Shown: positions 9,008-17,885 of the stretch, piece after piece
Position numbering within the stretch: position 1 is the first letter of the stretch
How the letters are laid out: each line of letters opens with the position of its first letter
Assembly: GCF_022655595.1 (NCBI RefSeq)
Contig: NZ_CP093379.1
Coordinates: 1-64,000, forward strand
DNA from: Ignatzschineria rhizosphaerae
GTDB lineage: Bacteria > Pseudomonadota > Gammaproteobacteria > Cardiobacteriales > Wohlfahrtiimonadaceae
Length of the DNA stretch: 64,000 nucleotides
Direction: 5' to 3'
Program-made: the position numbers and the translations under genes
The notes under the pieces: model-generated
What the model was told of the DNA's origin: nothing
The model's database searches: none
Seen by the model: only the letters and a program-made list of their open reading frames with translations

Positions 9008-9044
9008 GTAAATGATGAGAAATTTACTGTAAAATAATTGTAAA
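9008..9044. promoter_or_regulatory. Candidate CpxR boxes upstream of cpxR
   Basis: Three GTAAA half-sites occur in direct orientation at 9008, 9029 and 9040, spaced 21 and 11 bp, i.e. two and one helical turns. The last pair, GTAAA-N6-GTAAA, matches the known CpxR consensus (GTAAA, about 5 nt, GTAAA). A fourth GTAAA is at 9091. The surrounding gap (8818-9104) is very AT-rich and has no gene that I can see. Occupancy by CpxR is inferred. Confidence 0.45.
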
Positions 9045-9104
9045 GAAGATTGATTTATATAGCAACCTATAAAAATTGTTAATTTTTTTTGTAAAAAGGG
9101 AGTT

Positions 9105-10562
9105 TTAGTTTCGCCAAAAACTAGGGGTGATTAAGACGAAGAGTGTAAAAATCTCCAATCTGCCTAGGATCATTGTAAACATTAGCATAGAGAGTGCGCC
9201 AGATGGGAGCTCGCCATAGTTACTAGCGACAACGCCAAGCCCAGGACCTGTGATATTTAAGCAAGCTGCAACTGCAGAAAACGCATCTAATGGGGAGAGG
9301 TCAAAGGCCGTCATAATAAGCGTTAAGATTGCTGTGGAAAAGGCATAAATCCCTAAAAATGCCCAAACGCTTCCTAATATATCGTTATGTACAACTCGTT
9401 TATTGAGGCGAATAGGGAACTTGCCATGCGGGTGAATTAATAATTTAACCTCACGCATGGCTTGTTTTGTTAAAAGGATAATTCGGATAACTTTCATCCC
9501 ACCAGCAGTAGATCCCGAGCATCCGCCAATAAAGGTAATAAAGACGATAAGAATAGGGATATAGCTCGGCCATTCACTAAAGTTAGAAATCGTGAGTCCT
9601 GTGGTTGTTATCATCGAAATAACGGCAAAACTAGCCTCTAAAATAATATCTCCGATCGAATCAAATACATTGAAGTGATAAAGTCCGATAGCAACAAGAA
9701 TAATGGCAGAAAGACAAATTGCAAAGAATGCTTTTAGCTCAGTACTTTCAAAGTAGAGCTTGGCATTTTTTTGTCTAAATGCTAGAAAGTGGGTCGTAAA
9801 GTTGATAGAGCTAATGAACATAAAAATAATAGCCGCAATATCTATAAATTTACTATTAAAATGACCAAGGCTATCATCATAATTTGAGAAACCTGCCGTT
9901 GCTACAGTGGTAAATCCGTGAGTAATTGCATCAAATAGATCCATTCCGCCCATATAATAAACGAAGATACATGCCATTAAAAGAAGTAGATAGACAGACC
10001 AGAGATTTCTAGCGGTTTGTGCGATCCGGGGGGTGAGTTTATCCTCTTTAATAGGGCCAGATACTTCTACTTTAAAGAGCGCCATTCCCCCCATTCCTAA
10101 AAGAGGCATGATGGCAACGGCCAAGATAATGATTCCCATCCCACCAAAGAAATGCAGTTGGGTTCGATACCAGAGAATTGATTTAGGAAGATCTTGAAGA
10201 TTTTTTAAAACTGTTGCGCCAGTTGTGGTAAACCCTGATGTTGCTTCAAAAAAAGCATGAATGATAGGGAGCTCAACTGCCGGAGAGATGATGAGGGGTA
10301 AAGAGCTAATGCAACTTAAACTTGTCCAGAATAGAGAGACAATTAAAAAGCCATCTCGAGTTTTAAGATTCCCGTGGGTTTTACGAAAGGGAAGCCAAAG
10401 AGATAGCCCTAGAATAAGGGTAATTAGGAAGGTGATAAAGAAATACTTTGCTTGTCCATCATTATAGATATAAGAGATAACGATGGGAATTAAATAGGTA
10501 AAGCTAAAACTTGTGACAAAAATCCCAATGACCTTGAAAACAAGTGTAAGTTGATTGCGCAT
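9105..10562 (-). CDS. trkH: Trk potassium uptake protein TrkH
   Basis: The membrane-pore subunit of the Trk K+ uptake system, which works with the NAD-binding subunit TrkA (not in this window). Four pore-loop repeats are visible: SGFTTTGATVL, HGFTTVATAGFSN, VISMITTTGLTIS and LNITGPGLGVVA, with the selectivity-filter glycines; the GGMGII and FIGGCSGSTAGGMKVIR blocks are family hallmarks. From the ATG at 10562 it is 485 aa, matching E. coli TrkH (483), and GAGAG lies upstream; the frame is open 20 codons further to 10622 but that start has no ribosome-binding site. It precedes cpxR on the same strand across a 287-nt regulatory gap. Confidence 0.93.
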   Translation of the reverse strand: MRNQLTLVFKVIGIFVTSFSFTYLIPIVISYIYNDGQAKYFFITFLITLILGLSLWLPFRKTHGNLKTRDGFLIVSLFWTSLSCISSLPLIISPAVELPIIHAFFEATSGFTTTGATVLKNLQDLPKSILWYRTQLHFFGGMGIIILAVAIMPLLGMGGMALFKVEVSGPIKEDKLTPRIAQTARNLWSVYLLLLMACIFVYYMGGMDLFDAITHGFTTVATAGFSNYDDSLGHFNSKFIDIAAIIFMFISSINFTTHFLAFRQKNAKLYFESTELKAFFAICLSAIILVAIGLYHFNVFDSIGDIILEASFAVISMITTTGLTISNFSEWPSYIPILIVFITFIGGCSGSTAGGMKVIRIILLTKQAMREVKLLIHPHGKFPIRLNKRVVHNDILGSVWAFLGIYAFSTAILTLIMTAFDLSPLDAFSAVAACLNITGPGLGVVASNYGELPSGALSMLMFTMILGRLEIFTLFVLITPSFWRN

Positions 10563-10755
10563 GGCGCTTAATCTCTCAATGCAAACAAAGAGATAATTAT
10601 AACCATTTTTTGGCATAAGCAATACTAAAATTGCGAACTATTATAAAAATAATTTAAAAACAGTTAGTTGATAATTATTTTATAGGGGATAGAAGATTAA
10701 CTATACTCGTGGAGGGATCTTGCTTTTTGCTGATAAAAAGTACAAAATAAGCGAG

Positions 10756-10781
10756 ACTAACTAATTAATAGGTTAGTTAGT
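10756..10781. promoter_or_regulatory. Inverted repeat upstream of lpp
   Basis: ACTAACTAA and its exact complement TTAGTTAGT are separated by 8 nt in the trkH-lpp divergent region, about 50 nt before the lpp start, immediately followed by TATAAAAAA, a possible -10. It could be an operator or a 5'-UTR hairpin; no T-run follows, so it is not a terminator for lpp-direction transcription. Confidence 0.4.
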
Positions 10782-10828
10782 ATAAAAAAATCTCTAACTA
10801 TTTTAATTTATTTTTAAGGAATAATATA

Positions 10829-11011
10829 ATGAAAAACTTAGTAAAAGTTTCAGCATTAGTTGTGCTTGGTTCAATCGCAGTAGGTTGCTCAACACAAAAT
10901 ATCGAAGCAAAAGCAGATGAAGCATTAAGAACTGCAAATGAAGCAAAAAGCATCGCTCTTGCAACTCAAGCACAATTTGACAAATATTTTACAAAAACAC
11001 GTTATAAATAA
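10829..11011 (+). CDS. lpp: Short Lpp-type murein lipoprotein
   Basis: A 60-aa lipoprotein with signal peptide and lipobox AVGC (Cys20), an alanine/leucine-rich helix with the heptad spacing of the Lpp coiled coil, and the C-terminus TRYK, which parallels the TKYRK end of E. coli Lpp whose last lysine is linked to peptidoglycan. The mature protein is about 41 residues against 58 in E. coli. In E. coli the length of Lpp sets the distance between outer membrane and wall, so the short form is notable. Ribosome-binding site AAGGA is well placed, and the gene has its own terminator, consistent with high monocistronic expression. Confidence 0.8.
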   Translation: MKNLVKVSALVVLGSIAVGCSTQNIEAKADEALRTANEAKSIALATQAQFDKYFTKTRYK

Positions 11012-11056
11012 GGTGTTTTTTAGTGAAGGTATAGATCTCTTCACGGTATAAAAAAT

Positions 11057-11092
11057 AAAAAGCGTGTCTTTAATAAGATACGCTTTTTTTAT
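11057..11092 (+). terminator. Rho-independent terminator after lpp
   Basis: The stem AAAAGCGTGTCTT pairs with AGATACGCTTTT around a short loop and runs into seven T residues; located between the convergent lpp and gpsA. Confidence 0.88.
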
Positions 11093-11123
11093 GGGGCTTT
11101 TTTAGTCTAATGAATATTTTCGT

Positions 11124-12116
11124 TTATTCTATTTTTTGCTCTCGCGATAATAGTTGTCTTAAAGAGGTGTTCGGTAAAACATTTTTATGAAGGATTTTAT
11201 AAACTTGCTGGGCTATAGGGAGATCAATCCCCATCGTTTCTCCAAGCTCATAAATATTTTTGACAATATTTGCGCCTTCTACTACTTGTCCAACTTCTTC
11301 AAAGGCTTCATTAGTTTTAAGACCTTGTCCTAGATAGAGCCCAAAGCGTCTATTACGAGATTGGTTGTCGGTTGCTGTTAAAACAAGATCTCCAAGCCCT
11401 GCAAGCCCCTTAAATGTCTCAGGATCGCCTTGTAAAGCAATTCCAAGGCGAGTCATCTCTGCTAGCCCTCGGGTGATAAGTGCAGCCCGGGCATTAGCAC
11501 CAAATCCTAATCCATCTGAAATCCCTGTCGCTATTGCAATGACATTTTTATAAGCGCCAGCTAACTGAACTCCTTTGATATCAAGATTGCCATAAACTCT
11601 CATATTATCGTGATGAAAATAGGGAATGACCGCTTCTAATTCCAGTTCATTTTTTCCAGCAATTGCGATAGCTGTCGGATAAAGTTTAGCGACCTCTTTG
11701 GCAAAGCTTGGACCTGATAAAACCGTAAAGTTAGCATTAGGGAATGTTTGGTAAAAGGTATCACTTAAGAAACCATTAGTTGAATGATCTAAACCCTTTG
11801 TTGCAGAGACAACTGGTGGAAGTTTAGGGAGTTGAAGTTTTTGGAGCTTTTGCAGCATCTCGTTAAAAGCCGTAGAAGGTGTTGCGATTAAAATAATATC
11901 TGCGTTTATCACCGTTTCATTAAAGTCTTCAAAAAGTGAGATAGAATCAGGAAAGGGGGTCTCCGGTAAAAAGCGTTCGTTTAATCTTAAGGCGCGCATT
12001 TCTGCAACGTGTTCTTTGTTGTGACTCCAAAGATTGACCGAGTGTTTTGCCGCAAGATGAATAGCGAGTGCTGTTCCCCATGATCCGGCACCAATAACAG
12101 CAATTGTTTTGTTCAT
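11124..12116 (-). CDS. gpsA: NAD(P)H-dependent glycerol-3-phosphate dehydrogenase
   Basis: Reduces dihydroxyacetone phosphate to sn-glycerol 3-phosphate for phospholipid synthesis. The 330-aa protein begins with the Rossmann motif AVIGAGSWGTALAIHLA; ATKGLD, the SGPSFAKEVA block, the catalytic-lysine segment GAYKNVIAIATGISDGLGFGANARAALITRGLAEM and GLAGLGDLVLT follow in order. Typical length. Start supported by CAGGAGAG upstream. It stands alone, between lpp and the porin cluster. Confidence 0.97.
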   Translation of the reverse strand: MNKTIAVIGAGSWGTALAIHLAAKHSVNLWSHNKEHVAEMRALRLNERFLPETPFPDSISLFEDFNETVINADIILIATPSTAFNEMLQKLQKLQLPKLPPVVSATKGLDHSTNGFLSDTFYQTFPNANFTVLSGPSFAKEVAKLYPTAIAIAGKNELELEAVIPYFHHDNMRVYGNLDIKGVQLAGAYKNVIAIATGISDGLGFGANARAALITRGLAEMTRLGIALQGDPETFKGLAGLGDLVLTATDNQSRNRRFGLYLGQGLKTNEAFEEVGQVVEGANIVKNIYELGETMGIDLPIAQQVYKILHKNVLPNTSLRQLLSREQKIE

Positions 12117-12322
12117 TCAATCTCTCCTGCATTTAATCTATAGGTATTTAATAGAAGCATTTAATTGTGAAATGGATTTATAAAAAAACTTGAAGTGATA
12201 TTTTTAGTTTTATGAATTATAACATAGGGGTTCTAGGGAGGAATTTCAATATCTTCTTGAGGTAGGAGATTGATATCGCTTATTGATATAGTATTGATTA
12301 TTAGATATCTATTTTACAGGTA

Positions 12323-12359
12323 TAAAAAAAGCTTAGTTAAAATTTAACTAAGCTTTTTA
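12323..12359 (-). terminator. Rho-independent terminator after porin 1
   Basis: The 15-bp stem AAAGCTTAGTTAAAT is followed by a T-rich tract on the minus strand, 43 nt past the porin stop. Its symmetric A and T tracts would also work for plus-strand transcripts. Confidence 0.85.
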
Positions 12360-12401
12360 TTACTTACTAACTTTTAGACTAGATCAAGATCTAGTTTTAA
12401 A

Positions 12402-13673
12402 TTAGAAGTCGTGACGCATACCGATTGAGAATACATCATCTTTCTTCTTGTTGATGTTACGTTGGTTGTAAGTAGTTTCTTCTGAACCATACTCAACCCA
12501 AGCACGTGTACGAGTTGAAAGTTTTTGTTCAAAACCAACTGCCCATGATTTAACTTTATCTTTACCACCTTCGTAGTAGTTACCAGCCCAGTAGTTACCG
12601 CGTGAGTTTTGCTTGATTTCGTTCTGACCATACGCTGCACGGATTGTGCTGAAGTAGTTAGGTCCGAATGAGAAGCTTGCACCGATATCCCAACCGTTGT
12701 ACTTATCTTTGCTATAACCTACAGTTTGGTTCCATGAGCTATTTTGTGGAGTATGGTTACCGTTTGCATATGCAGCAGTTACTTTGAATGCATCAGAGTA
12801 GTAACCTAAAGAAAGACCCCACATTTTTGATGAGTTGTTATCTGCTAATTTACCATTGATGTAACCTGCTTTAGCAATGATTGCACCGTTAGCGCCTAAA
12901 TCATAGTTATAGCTTGCGTTGATTGTCCAAAGGTCGATCGTTTTTTGTTGGTTTTTACCTACTACAAAATTTGAAGAAGTATAGCGATATCCTAAATCAT
13001 TGTAGAGGTTTTTATCCATCATAAGCGCTGCACTTGCTTGGAAGCCCGCAAATTCAGGAGTAATATAAGCAATTACTTTACCAACACGAGTGTGTGCTGC
13101 AGTATTAATTGTCATATCACCTTCTAAGTCATCATAAAGACCTGTTTTAGCATTTACTTTTGTGCTTGCTAATGATAAACCGTTAAGAGCTGAAGTCATT
13201 GCACGTTGTGTCGCAGCTGAAATTACATTTGAACCATTAAAGTCATCAAGTACTGTATGTTCTACTATTGTTTGCCAGAATGGGTTGTCCATACGACCTG
13301 CTGCAAACGTACCCCAATCACCTGTAAGGCCAAGCATTGATTTACGGATATGGTTGCCACCAGTTCCACTTTGTGACATACCATTGAAACCAATTTCAAT
13401 GTTATAGATTACAGCATTATTGTTACCTAAGTCTTCAGAACCTGTGATACCGATACGTGAACCAGCATCTTCTAGGTTTGAAAGACGTTTGCTTCTGAAA
13501 TCATAGCTTGTGTATGCTTTGCCATCATATGTATAGTCATTTCTTACTACATGGCTTGTTTTTGCGTTTTCGTAGTCGTAACGGATAGAACCGTAGAGAA
13601 CTGTTTCAGCTTGCGCTGCACCGAAAGTAAGTGCTGAAGCAACTGCTACTGCAAAAATACTTTTCTTCATCAT
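12402..13673 (-). CDS. Gram-negative porin, paralogue 1
   Basis: A 423-aa outer-membrane general porin. Signal peptide MMKKSIFAVAVASALTFGAAQA is cleaved before ETVLYGSIRYDYE, the first beta strand. Family blocks AGSRIGITGSEDLGN, FAAGRMDNPFW (constriction-loop region), HTRVGKVIAYITPEFAGFQASA and WAVGFEQKLSTRTRAWVEYG are present, and the C-terminus RHDF ends in the phenylalanine needed for BAM assembly. It shares the signal peptide, near-identical C-terminal third and insert pattern with two further porins upstream, so the three are tandem duplicates. AGGAGAAATTATT precedes the ATG. It carries longer surface-loop insertions (for example around residues 180-200 and 340-360) than the other two. 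Confidence 0.92.
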   Translation of the reverse strand: MMKKSIFAVAVASALTFGAAQAETVLYGSIRYDYENAKTSHVVRNDYTYDGKAYTSYDFRSKRLSNLEDAGSRIGITGSEDLGNNNAVIYNIEIGFNGMSQSGTGGNHIRKSMLGLTGDWGTFAAGRMDNPFWQTIVEHTVLDDFNGSNVISAATQRAMTSALNGLSLASTKVNAKTGLYDDLEGDMTINTAAHTRVGKVIAYITPEFAGFQASAALMMDKNLYNDLGYRYTSSNFVVGKNQQKTIDLWTINASYNYDLGANGAIIAKAGYINGKLADNNSSKMWGLSLGYYSDAFKVTAAYANGNHTPQNSSWNQTVGYSKDKYNGWDIGASFSFGPNYFSTIRAAYGQNEIKQNSRGNYWAGNYYEGGKDKVKSWAVGFEQKLSTRTRAWVEYGSEETTYNQRNINKKKDDVFSIGMRHDF

Positions 13674-14110
13674 AATAATTTCTCCTAAGTGTGAATGGTA
13701 TTCACGTGAAATAAAACTTGATATGACAAGGCGTCATTCATGAAGTGTATTAAAGCGAGTTTTTATCATTTCTGCAACTAAGTCTTTGTATTAATGATAC
13801 ATTTTATGTAAATATATTTTTATTTTTATTTTTATTTGATGGCGGTGGTTTTTATTTATTTTTTATAAATTCTTATTGGCTCTCTTTTTGTCGGCTATTA
13901 AGTGAATGTAAAAATTGTCAATTGCAAATCTCTATAAAGAAAAGAGTGTATAAAAAATAATCATCTAAAATGTCTCATTTTTTTGAAAAATGGAAAATTT
14001 CACGAAATTATTTCTAATAAATGTGAATGAAAAAGGAAGTTTTAGTAGAAAAAAGAGGAAAGAATAGAGGGTTGTTGTTTTTTTCATACAAGTTAACCTT
14101 TTAATGTCTA
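13674..14110. other. AT-rich porin 1 upstream region
   Basis: This 437-nt gap holds the promoter and leader of porin 1 and the region past the truncated porin's stop. It is very AT-rich. I looked for continuation of porin coding sequence after the relic's stop and found none; no other gene is visible. Confidence 0.5.
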
Positions 14111-14467
14111 TCATTTTTCATTGCCTAGTTCTAATTGATAAATAATCGCCGTGCCATTACCAATATCTTTTTTACCTTTTATGCCAATATGAGAATCGTT
14201 GTTTTGAATACTTGATTGGGATCTCGATTTTGAAGATGGGGTATCACTACCTTGAGGTGGGGCTTCTATATTAAAAGAAGGAGTGTATGGGGGATTTTGA
14301 GGGGTGTTTTTAGATGATTGTTGATAATTATAATTAATAGACCTATAAATTTCAGATTCCGCATAAACGTGTTGTGGCAGCAGAATCGCTAGGATTAAAC
14401 CCAATATTTTTATTGAGGAAAAAATAAGGAACGCTTTGGATCTTAAGGAATAATAATGATATTTCAT
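14111..14467 (-). pseudogene. Truncated porin relic
   Basis: A 118-codon frame that matches only the start of the neighbouring porins: an exported N-terminus (hydrophobic ILGLILAILLPQHVYA), then SEIYRSINYNYQQ in place of ETVLYGSIRYDYE, and SHIGIKGKKDIGNGTAIIYQLELG in place of SRIGLKGSEDLGNNFAVIYNLEWG, ending at a stop right after the second or third strand. No porin sequence follows the stop. The signal peptide differs from the MMKKSIF type and the loop between the two blocks is Ser/Pro/Gln-rich. No ribosome-binding site is evident. Most likely a decayed fourth tandem porin; a small secreted protein is a less likely reading. Confidence 0.65.
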
Positions 14468-14540
14468 GATAGAGATGATTTTAATAAAGCTGGAATATAA
14501 GAAGGGTAGCGCTCAGTATAGCTTTATTATCCCTATAATA

Positions 14541-14575
14541 AAAAAATCCTATTCAAATTGAATAGGATTTTTATT
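14541..14575 (-). terminator. Rho-independent terminator after porin 2
   Basis: The stem AAAAATCCTATTC with its complement and a 5-nt loop is followed on the minus strand by a T tract; 40 nt beyond the porin stop. Confidence 0.87.
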
Positions 14576-14614
14576 TTTAGACTTTGAATTCTAATTTATG
14601 CCGTAAAGCACTGA

Positions 14615-15751
14615 TTAGAAGTCGTGACGCATACCGATTGAGATAACGTTGTCTTTTTTCTTATCTGAATGGTCTTCTGCGTATTTAGTCTCTTCGTTAC
14701 CATACTCAACCCATGCACGTGTACGAGTAGAGAGTTTTTGCTCAAAACCAACCGCCCATGATTTAACTTTATCTTTGTCGCCATCAACTTTTAACTCACT
14801 TTGACCGTAAGTTGCACGTACTGTGCTGAAGTAGTTAGGACCAAATGAATAGCTAGCACCTAAGTCCCAACCTTTTGATTTTGCTTTAGGACCCGATTGA
14901 CCGTTAATATTCGATTGGTTACCATCAGCGTATGATGCAGATACTTTGATTGAATCAGATAAGTAACCGATATAAAGACCCCATACTTTTGATGATTTCT
15001 TCATTACATGGCCAACTTCAGCGCCAGATACTTTACCTTGGATATAACCAAGTTTCGCAAGAATTTGGTTATCTGCACCTAAGTCATATGCGTATTTCGC
15101 ATTAACAGTCCAAAGGTCATCATTTTTACGGCTGTTTGTTGGATAAAGATCTGCATCCATCATTACAGCTGCATTTGCTTGGAAACCAGCAAACTCAGGA
15201 GTTGTGTAAGCAATTACTTTACCTACTCGATCAAAATCAACGTCATATTTATTACCAAAACCAGGTTTTGCTGATTTTAATGTTGAAGTCATTGCGCGTT
15301 GTGTCGCAGTTGTAATGACGTTTCCACCATTGAAATCATCAGCAATTGTGTCATCAACGATTGTTACTTTGAATGGGTTGTCTTGACGACCCGCTGTGAA
15401 TGTACCGTAGTCACTGGTAATTCCCATATATGCTAAACGTGTTTTGAAGCCTTTTGACTCGTCTTGAGTCATACCATCAAAGCCCCACTCAAGATTATAG
15501 ATAACTGCAAAGTTGTTACCTAAATCTTCAGAGCCTTTAAGACCAATACGTGAACCAGCGTCATTAAGATTAGATACACGGTTGCTATTGAATTTTTTAA
15601 GAGCATTGCCTGAATGATCTTTCTCGATAGCATTGTCTTTTTTGCTTTCGTAGTCATAACGGATAGAACCGTAAAGAACAGTTTCAGCTTGCGCTGCACC
15701 TAAAGTTAACGCAGAAGCTACTGCTACTGCAAAAATGCTTTTCTTCATCAT
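14615..15751 (-). CDS. Gram-negative porin, paralogue 2
   Basis: A 378-aa outer-membrane porin with signal peptide MMKKSIFAVAVASALTLGAAQA, first strand ETVLYGSIRYDYE, blocks AGSRIGLKGSEDLGNNFAVIYNLEWGFDG, FTAGRQDNPF, RVGKVIAYTTPEFAGFQANAAVMMD and WAVGFEQKLSTRTRAWVEYGNEE, and C-terminal RHDF. The frame is open 17 codons further upstream, but GGAG sits 9 nt before the MMKK start and the two sister porins begin there too. It is closer to porin 3 than to porin 1 (shared TQDESKG loop). Different surface loops on a common barrel suggest antigenic or permeability diversification after duplication. Confidence 0.93.
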   Translation of the reverse strand: MMKKSIFAVAVASALTLGAAQAETVLYGSIRYDYESKKDNAIEKDHSGNALKKFNSNRVSNLNDAGSRIGLKGSEDLGNNFAVIYNLEWGFDGMTQDESKGFKTRLAYMGITSDYGTFTAGRQDNPFKVTIVDDTIADDFNGGNVITTATQRAMTSTLKSAKPGFGNKYDVDFDRVGKVIAYTTPEFAGFQANAAVMMDADLYPTNSRKNDDLWTVNAKYAYDLGADNQILAKLGYIQGKVSGAEVGHVMKKSSKVWGLYIGYLSDSIKVSASYADGNQSNINGQSGPKAKSKGWDLGASYSFGPNYFSTVRATYGQSELKVDGDKDKVKSWAVGFEQKLSTRTRAWVEYGNEETKYAEDHSDKKKDNVISIGMRHDF

Positions 15752-16081
15752 AATTAATATCTCCAAATAGTTTGGGGTGATCAAAAAGTTTCTAAACATC
15801 ATAATTTACATATAAACAATATTGTTTATATCAATTTATGAAAACATGATACAGATTTATTATTATTTGTACAACTTTTATTGTCATAAATAATAAAAGC
15901 AAACCATGTTGTTGTTTATATGATACGTGAGCCGGGAATGACTTTATTTTTGGGGAGGTGCTTAGGGGCAGGGAGATCCTAGATTTTTACTGGTTAAATA
16001 GCGTGTTAGCTAATTGATTTAGCGATGTTTTCTATTTATTTAAAACTCCAGATATTTTAGGTATGAGAATTTGAATGTTAT
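15752..16081. other. Porin 2 upstream region
   Basis: AT-rich leader and promoter region of porin 2. An imperfect AT-rich dyad (AAACAATATTGTTT) lies near 15812-15825. No gene is seen. Confidence 0.4.
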
Positions 16082-16117
16082 AAAAAAAGCCTATTCAGAT
16101 AAATGAATAGGCTTTTT
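16082..16117 (-). terminator. Rho-independent terminator after porin 3
   Basis: The stem AAAAAGCCTATTCA with its complement is followed by T residues on the minus strand, 45 nt past the porin stop. It resembles the porin 2 terminator (both contain CCTATTC), so it was probably duplicated with the gene. Confidence 0.87.
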
Positions 16118-16161
16118 AGTAATTTATTTTAGATCACTAATTTTATGCTGTTAAGCATGAA

Positions 16162-17238
16162 TTAGAAATCGTGACGCATACCCACTGAGATAACGTTGTT
16201 TTTTGGTTTGTCAGCGTTGTCATGATATTTCTCTTGACCATACTCAACCCATGCACGTGTACGTGTAGAGAGTTTTTGCTCAAAACCAACCGCCCATGAT
16301 TTAACTTTCTCTTTGTTGCCTTCAAGTTTAACTTGGTTCTCACCATAGTTAGCGCGCACTGTGCTGAAGTAGTTAGGACCAAATGAGAAGCTAGCACCTA
16401 AGTCCCAACCTTTTGATTTTTCTTTATGGTCTGCACCAACATTTTTGTGGTTACCATCAGCGTATGCTGCAGTTACACCAAATGAATCTTGTGAGTAACC
16501 TAAGAAAAGACCCCATGCTTTAGACTTGTTAGTATCAGCAAGTTTACCTTGGATATAACCAGCTTTTGCAGTAAGTGTACCGTTTGCACCGAAGTCATAT
16601 GCATATTTAGCATTGATAGTCCAAAGGTCGAGGTTTTTCTCATCGTTGATTGCATAAAGTGAATCATCCATCATGATTGCTGCGCTTGCTTGGAAGCCTG
16701 CAAATTCTGGAGTGATGTATGCTGCTACTTTACCAACACGTGTGAATGACGCGTCGTATGGATTTGCACCTGGGTTTAAAGTAGTAGTCATTGCACGTTG
16801 TGCTGCTGATTTGATAACGTTAGAACCGTTAAAGTCATCAACTACTGAACCATCAACGAGTGTATCGTAGAATGGGTTGTTTTGACGACCTGCTACGAAT
16901 GTACCCCAGTCACCAGTTAAACCTAACATTGCTTTACGAGTTTTAGCACCTTTGCTCTCGTCTTGAGTCATGCCATCAAAGCCCCACTCAAGGTTATAGA
17001 TAACTGCGTTGCCGTTACCTAAATCTTCAGAACCTTTGATACCGATACGTGAACCAGCATCTGAAAGGTTAGATACGCGTTTTGCTTTACCGTTAGCATC
17101 TAAAGTTGTGTCGCCGAATTCATTTTTCTTGTTTTCGTAGTCGTAACGAATAGAACCGTAAAGAACAGTTTCAGCTTGCGCTGCACCTAAAGTTAAAACA
17201 GAAGCTACTGCTACTGCGAAAATGCTTTTCTTCATCAT
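16162..17238 (-). CDS. Gram-negative porin, paralogue 3
   Basis: A 358-aa porin with signal peptide MMKKSIFAVAVASVLTLGAAQA, strand ETVLYGSIRYDYENKK, RVSNLSDAGSRIGIKGSEDLGNGNAVIYNLEWGFDGMTQDESKG-type region, VAGRQNNPFYD and the shared end WAVGFEQKLSTRTRAWVEYGQE...RHDF. An in-frame ATG five codons earlier contains the ribosome-binding GGAG itself, so MMKK is the start. It is the shortest of the three and the furthest upstream in transcription direction; each porin has its own terminator, so they are separate transcripts. Confidence 0.93.
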   Translation of the reverse strand: MMKKSIFAVAVASVLTLGAAQAETVLYGSIRYDYENKKNEFGDTTLDANGKAKRVSNLSDAGSRIGIKGSEDLGNGNAVIYNLEWGFDGMTQDESKGAKTRKAMLGLTGDWGTFVAGRQNNPFYDTLVDGSVVDDFNGSNVIKSAAQRAMTTTLNPGANPYDASFTRVGKVAAYITPEFAGFQASAAIMMDDSLYAINDEKNLDLWTINAKYAYDFGANGTLTAKAGYIQGKLADTNKSKAWGLFLGYSQDSFGVTAAYADGNHKNVGADHKEKSKGWDLGASFSFGPNYFSTVRANYGENQVKLEGNKEKVKSWAVGFEQKLSTRTRAWVEYGQEKYHDNADKPKNNVISVGMRHDF

Positions 17239-17885
17239 AATGAAAATCTCCATTGAATGGCTTGCGCCACGTTTAAAATAATTTAGATGTCTCCCATCTA
17301 CGCTTCATATTAAAGCTTAGAAAATTACAATAATCAAATTAAATTTACAAAAATAATACAAATAAAGAAAATTCTTATTAAAAATACAACAAAATAGGTA
17401 TTTGTATATCTTGTTTTGTTTAATGGATTGTTTTTATCTCATTGATTCTATTTTTATTTTTTGATATTTCTGTTTGTGATAGAGATTGTCGGTTTTTGAC
17501 GATTAATTCTGTTGTATTTTTAATAATCAAGGTCTTTTTATGCAAAAACTGTTACGGAGGCCCTTATAAAAAGGAATTACAGGGTCATAAATGAGGAGTG
17601 TATGAAAAAAACAACAGAATTTTGGTTCCTTGATGATGTGTTAAGAGAGAGGCTAGAAATCAATAATTTTCTGCAAAAAACGCTATATTTAATATATAAC
17701 TAGAAGGAGCAATATTTTCTATAGAGATTTCATGGCTACACTTTGTTATAAGTAGTTAATGGTGTATCTCTTTTGAAATCAGCTATTTATAGGAATTAGA
17801 GATGATGCTTTTTCTATAATCATGAGTAGTACCACCCATAATAAAAAGAATTGAGTCATTCAATCACACAAAGAGGAATATAATA
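17239..17885. other. 647-nt divergent region, porin 3 / LysR
   Basis: This region holds the porin 3 promoter on the minus strand and the LysR promoter on the plus strand. Very AT-rich. A 33-codon frame opens at 17602 (MKKTTEFWFLDDV...) after AGGAGTGT and stops at 17703; the spacing of its ribosome-binding site is too short and it has no recognisable similarity, so I do not call it a gene. Confidence 0.4.

Noticed and set aside
12374-12682. Open frames overlapping the porin 3' ends on the minus strand
   Set aside because: They recur at the same place in each porin (for example 14596-14787 and 16143-16397) because the porins are paralogous; they are shadow frames.
17602-17703. 33-codon frame starting MKKTTEFWFLDDV in the porin/LysR gap
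   Set aside because: Ribosome-binding site only 3 nt from the ATG, no similarity, no terminator attached.
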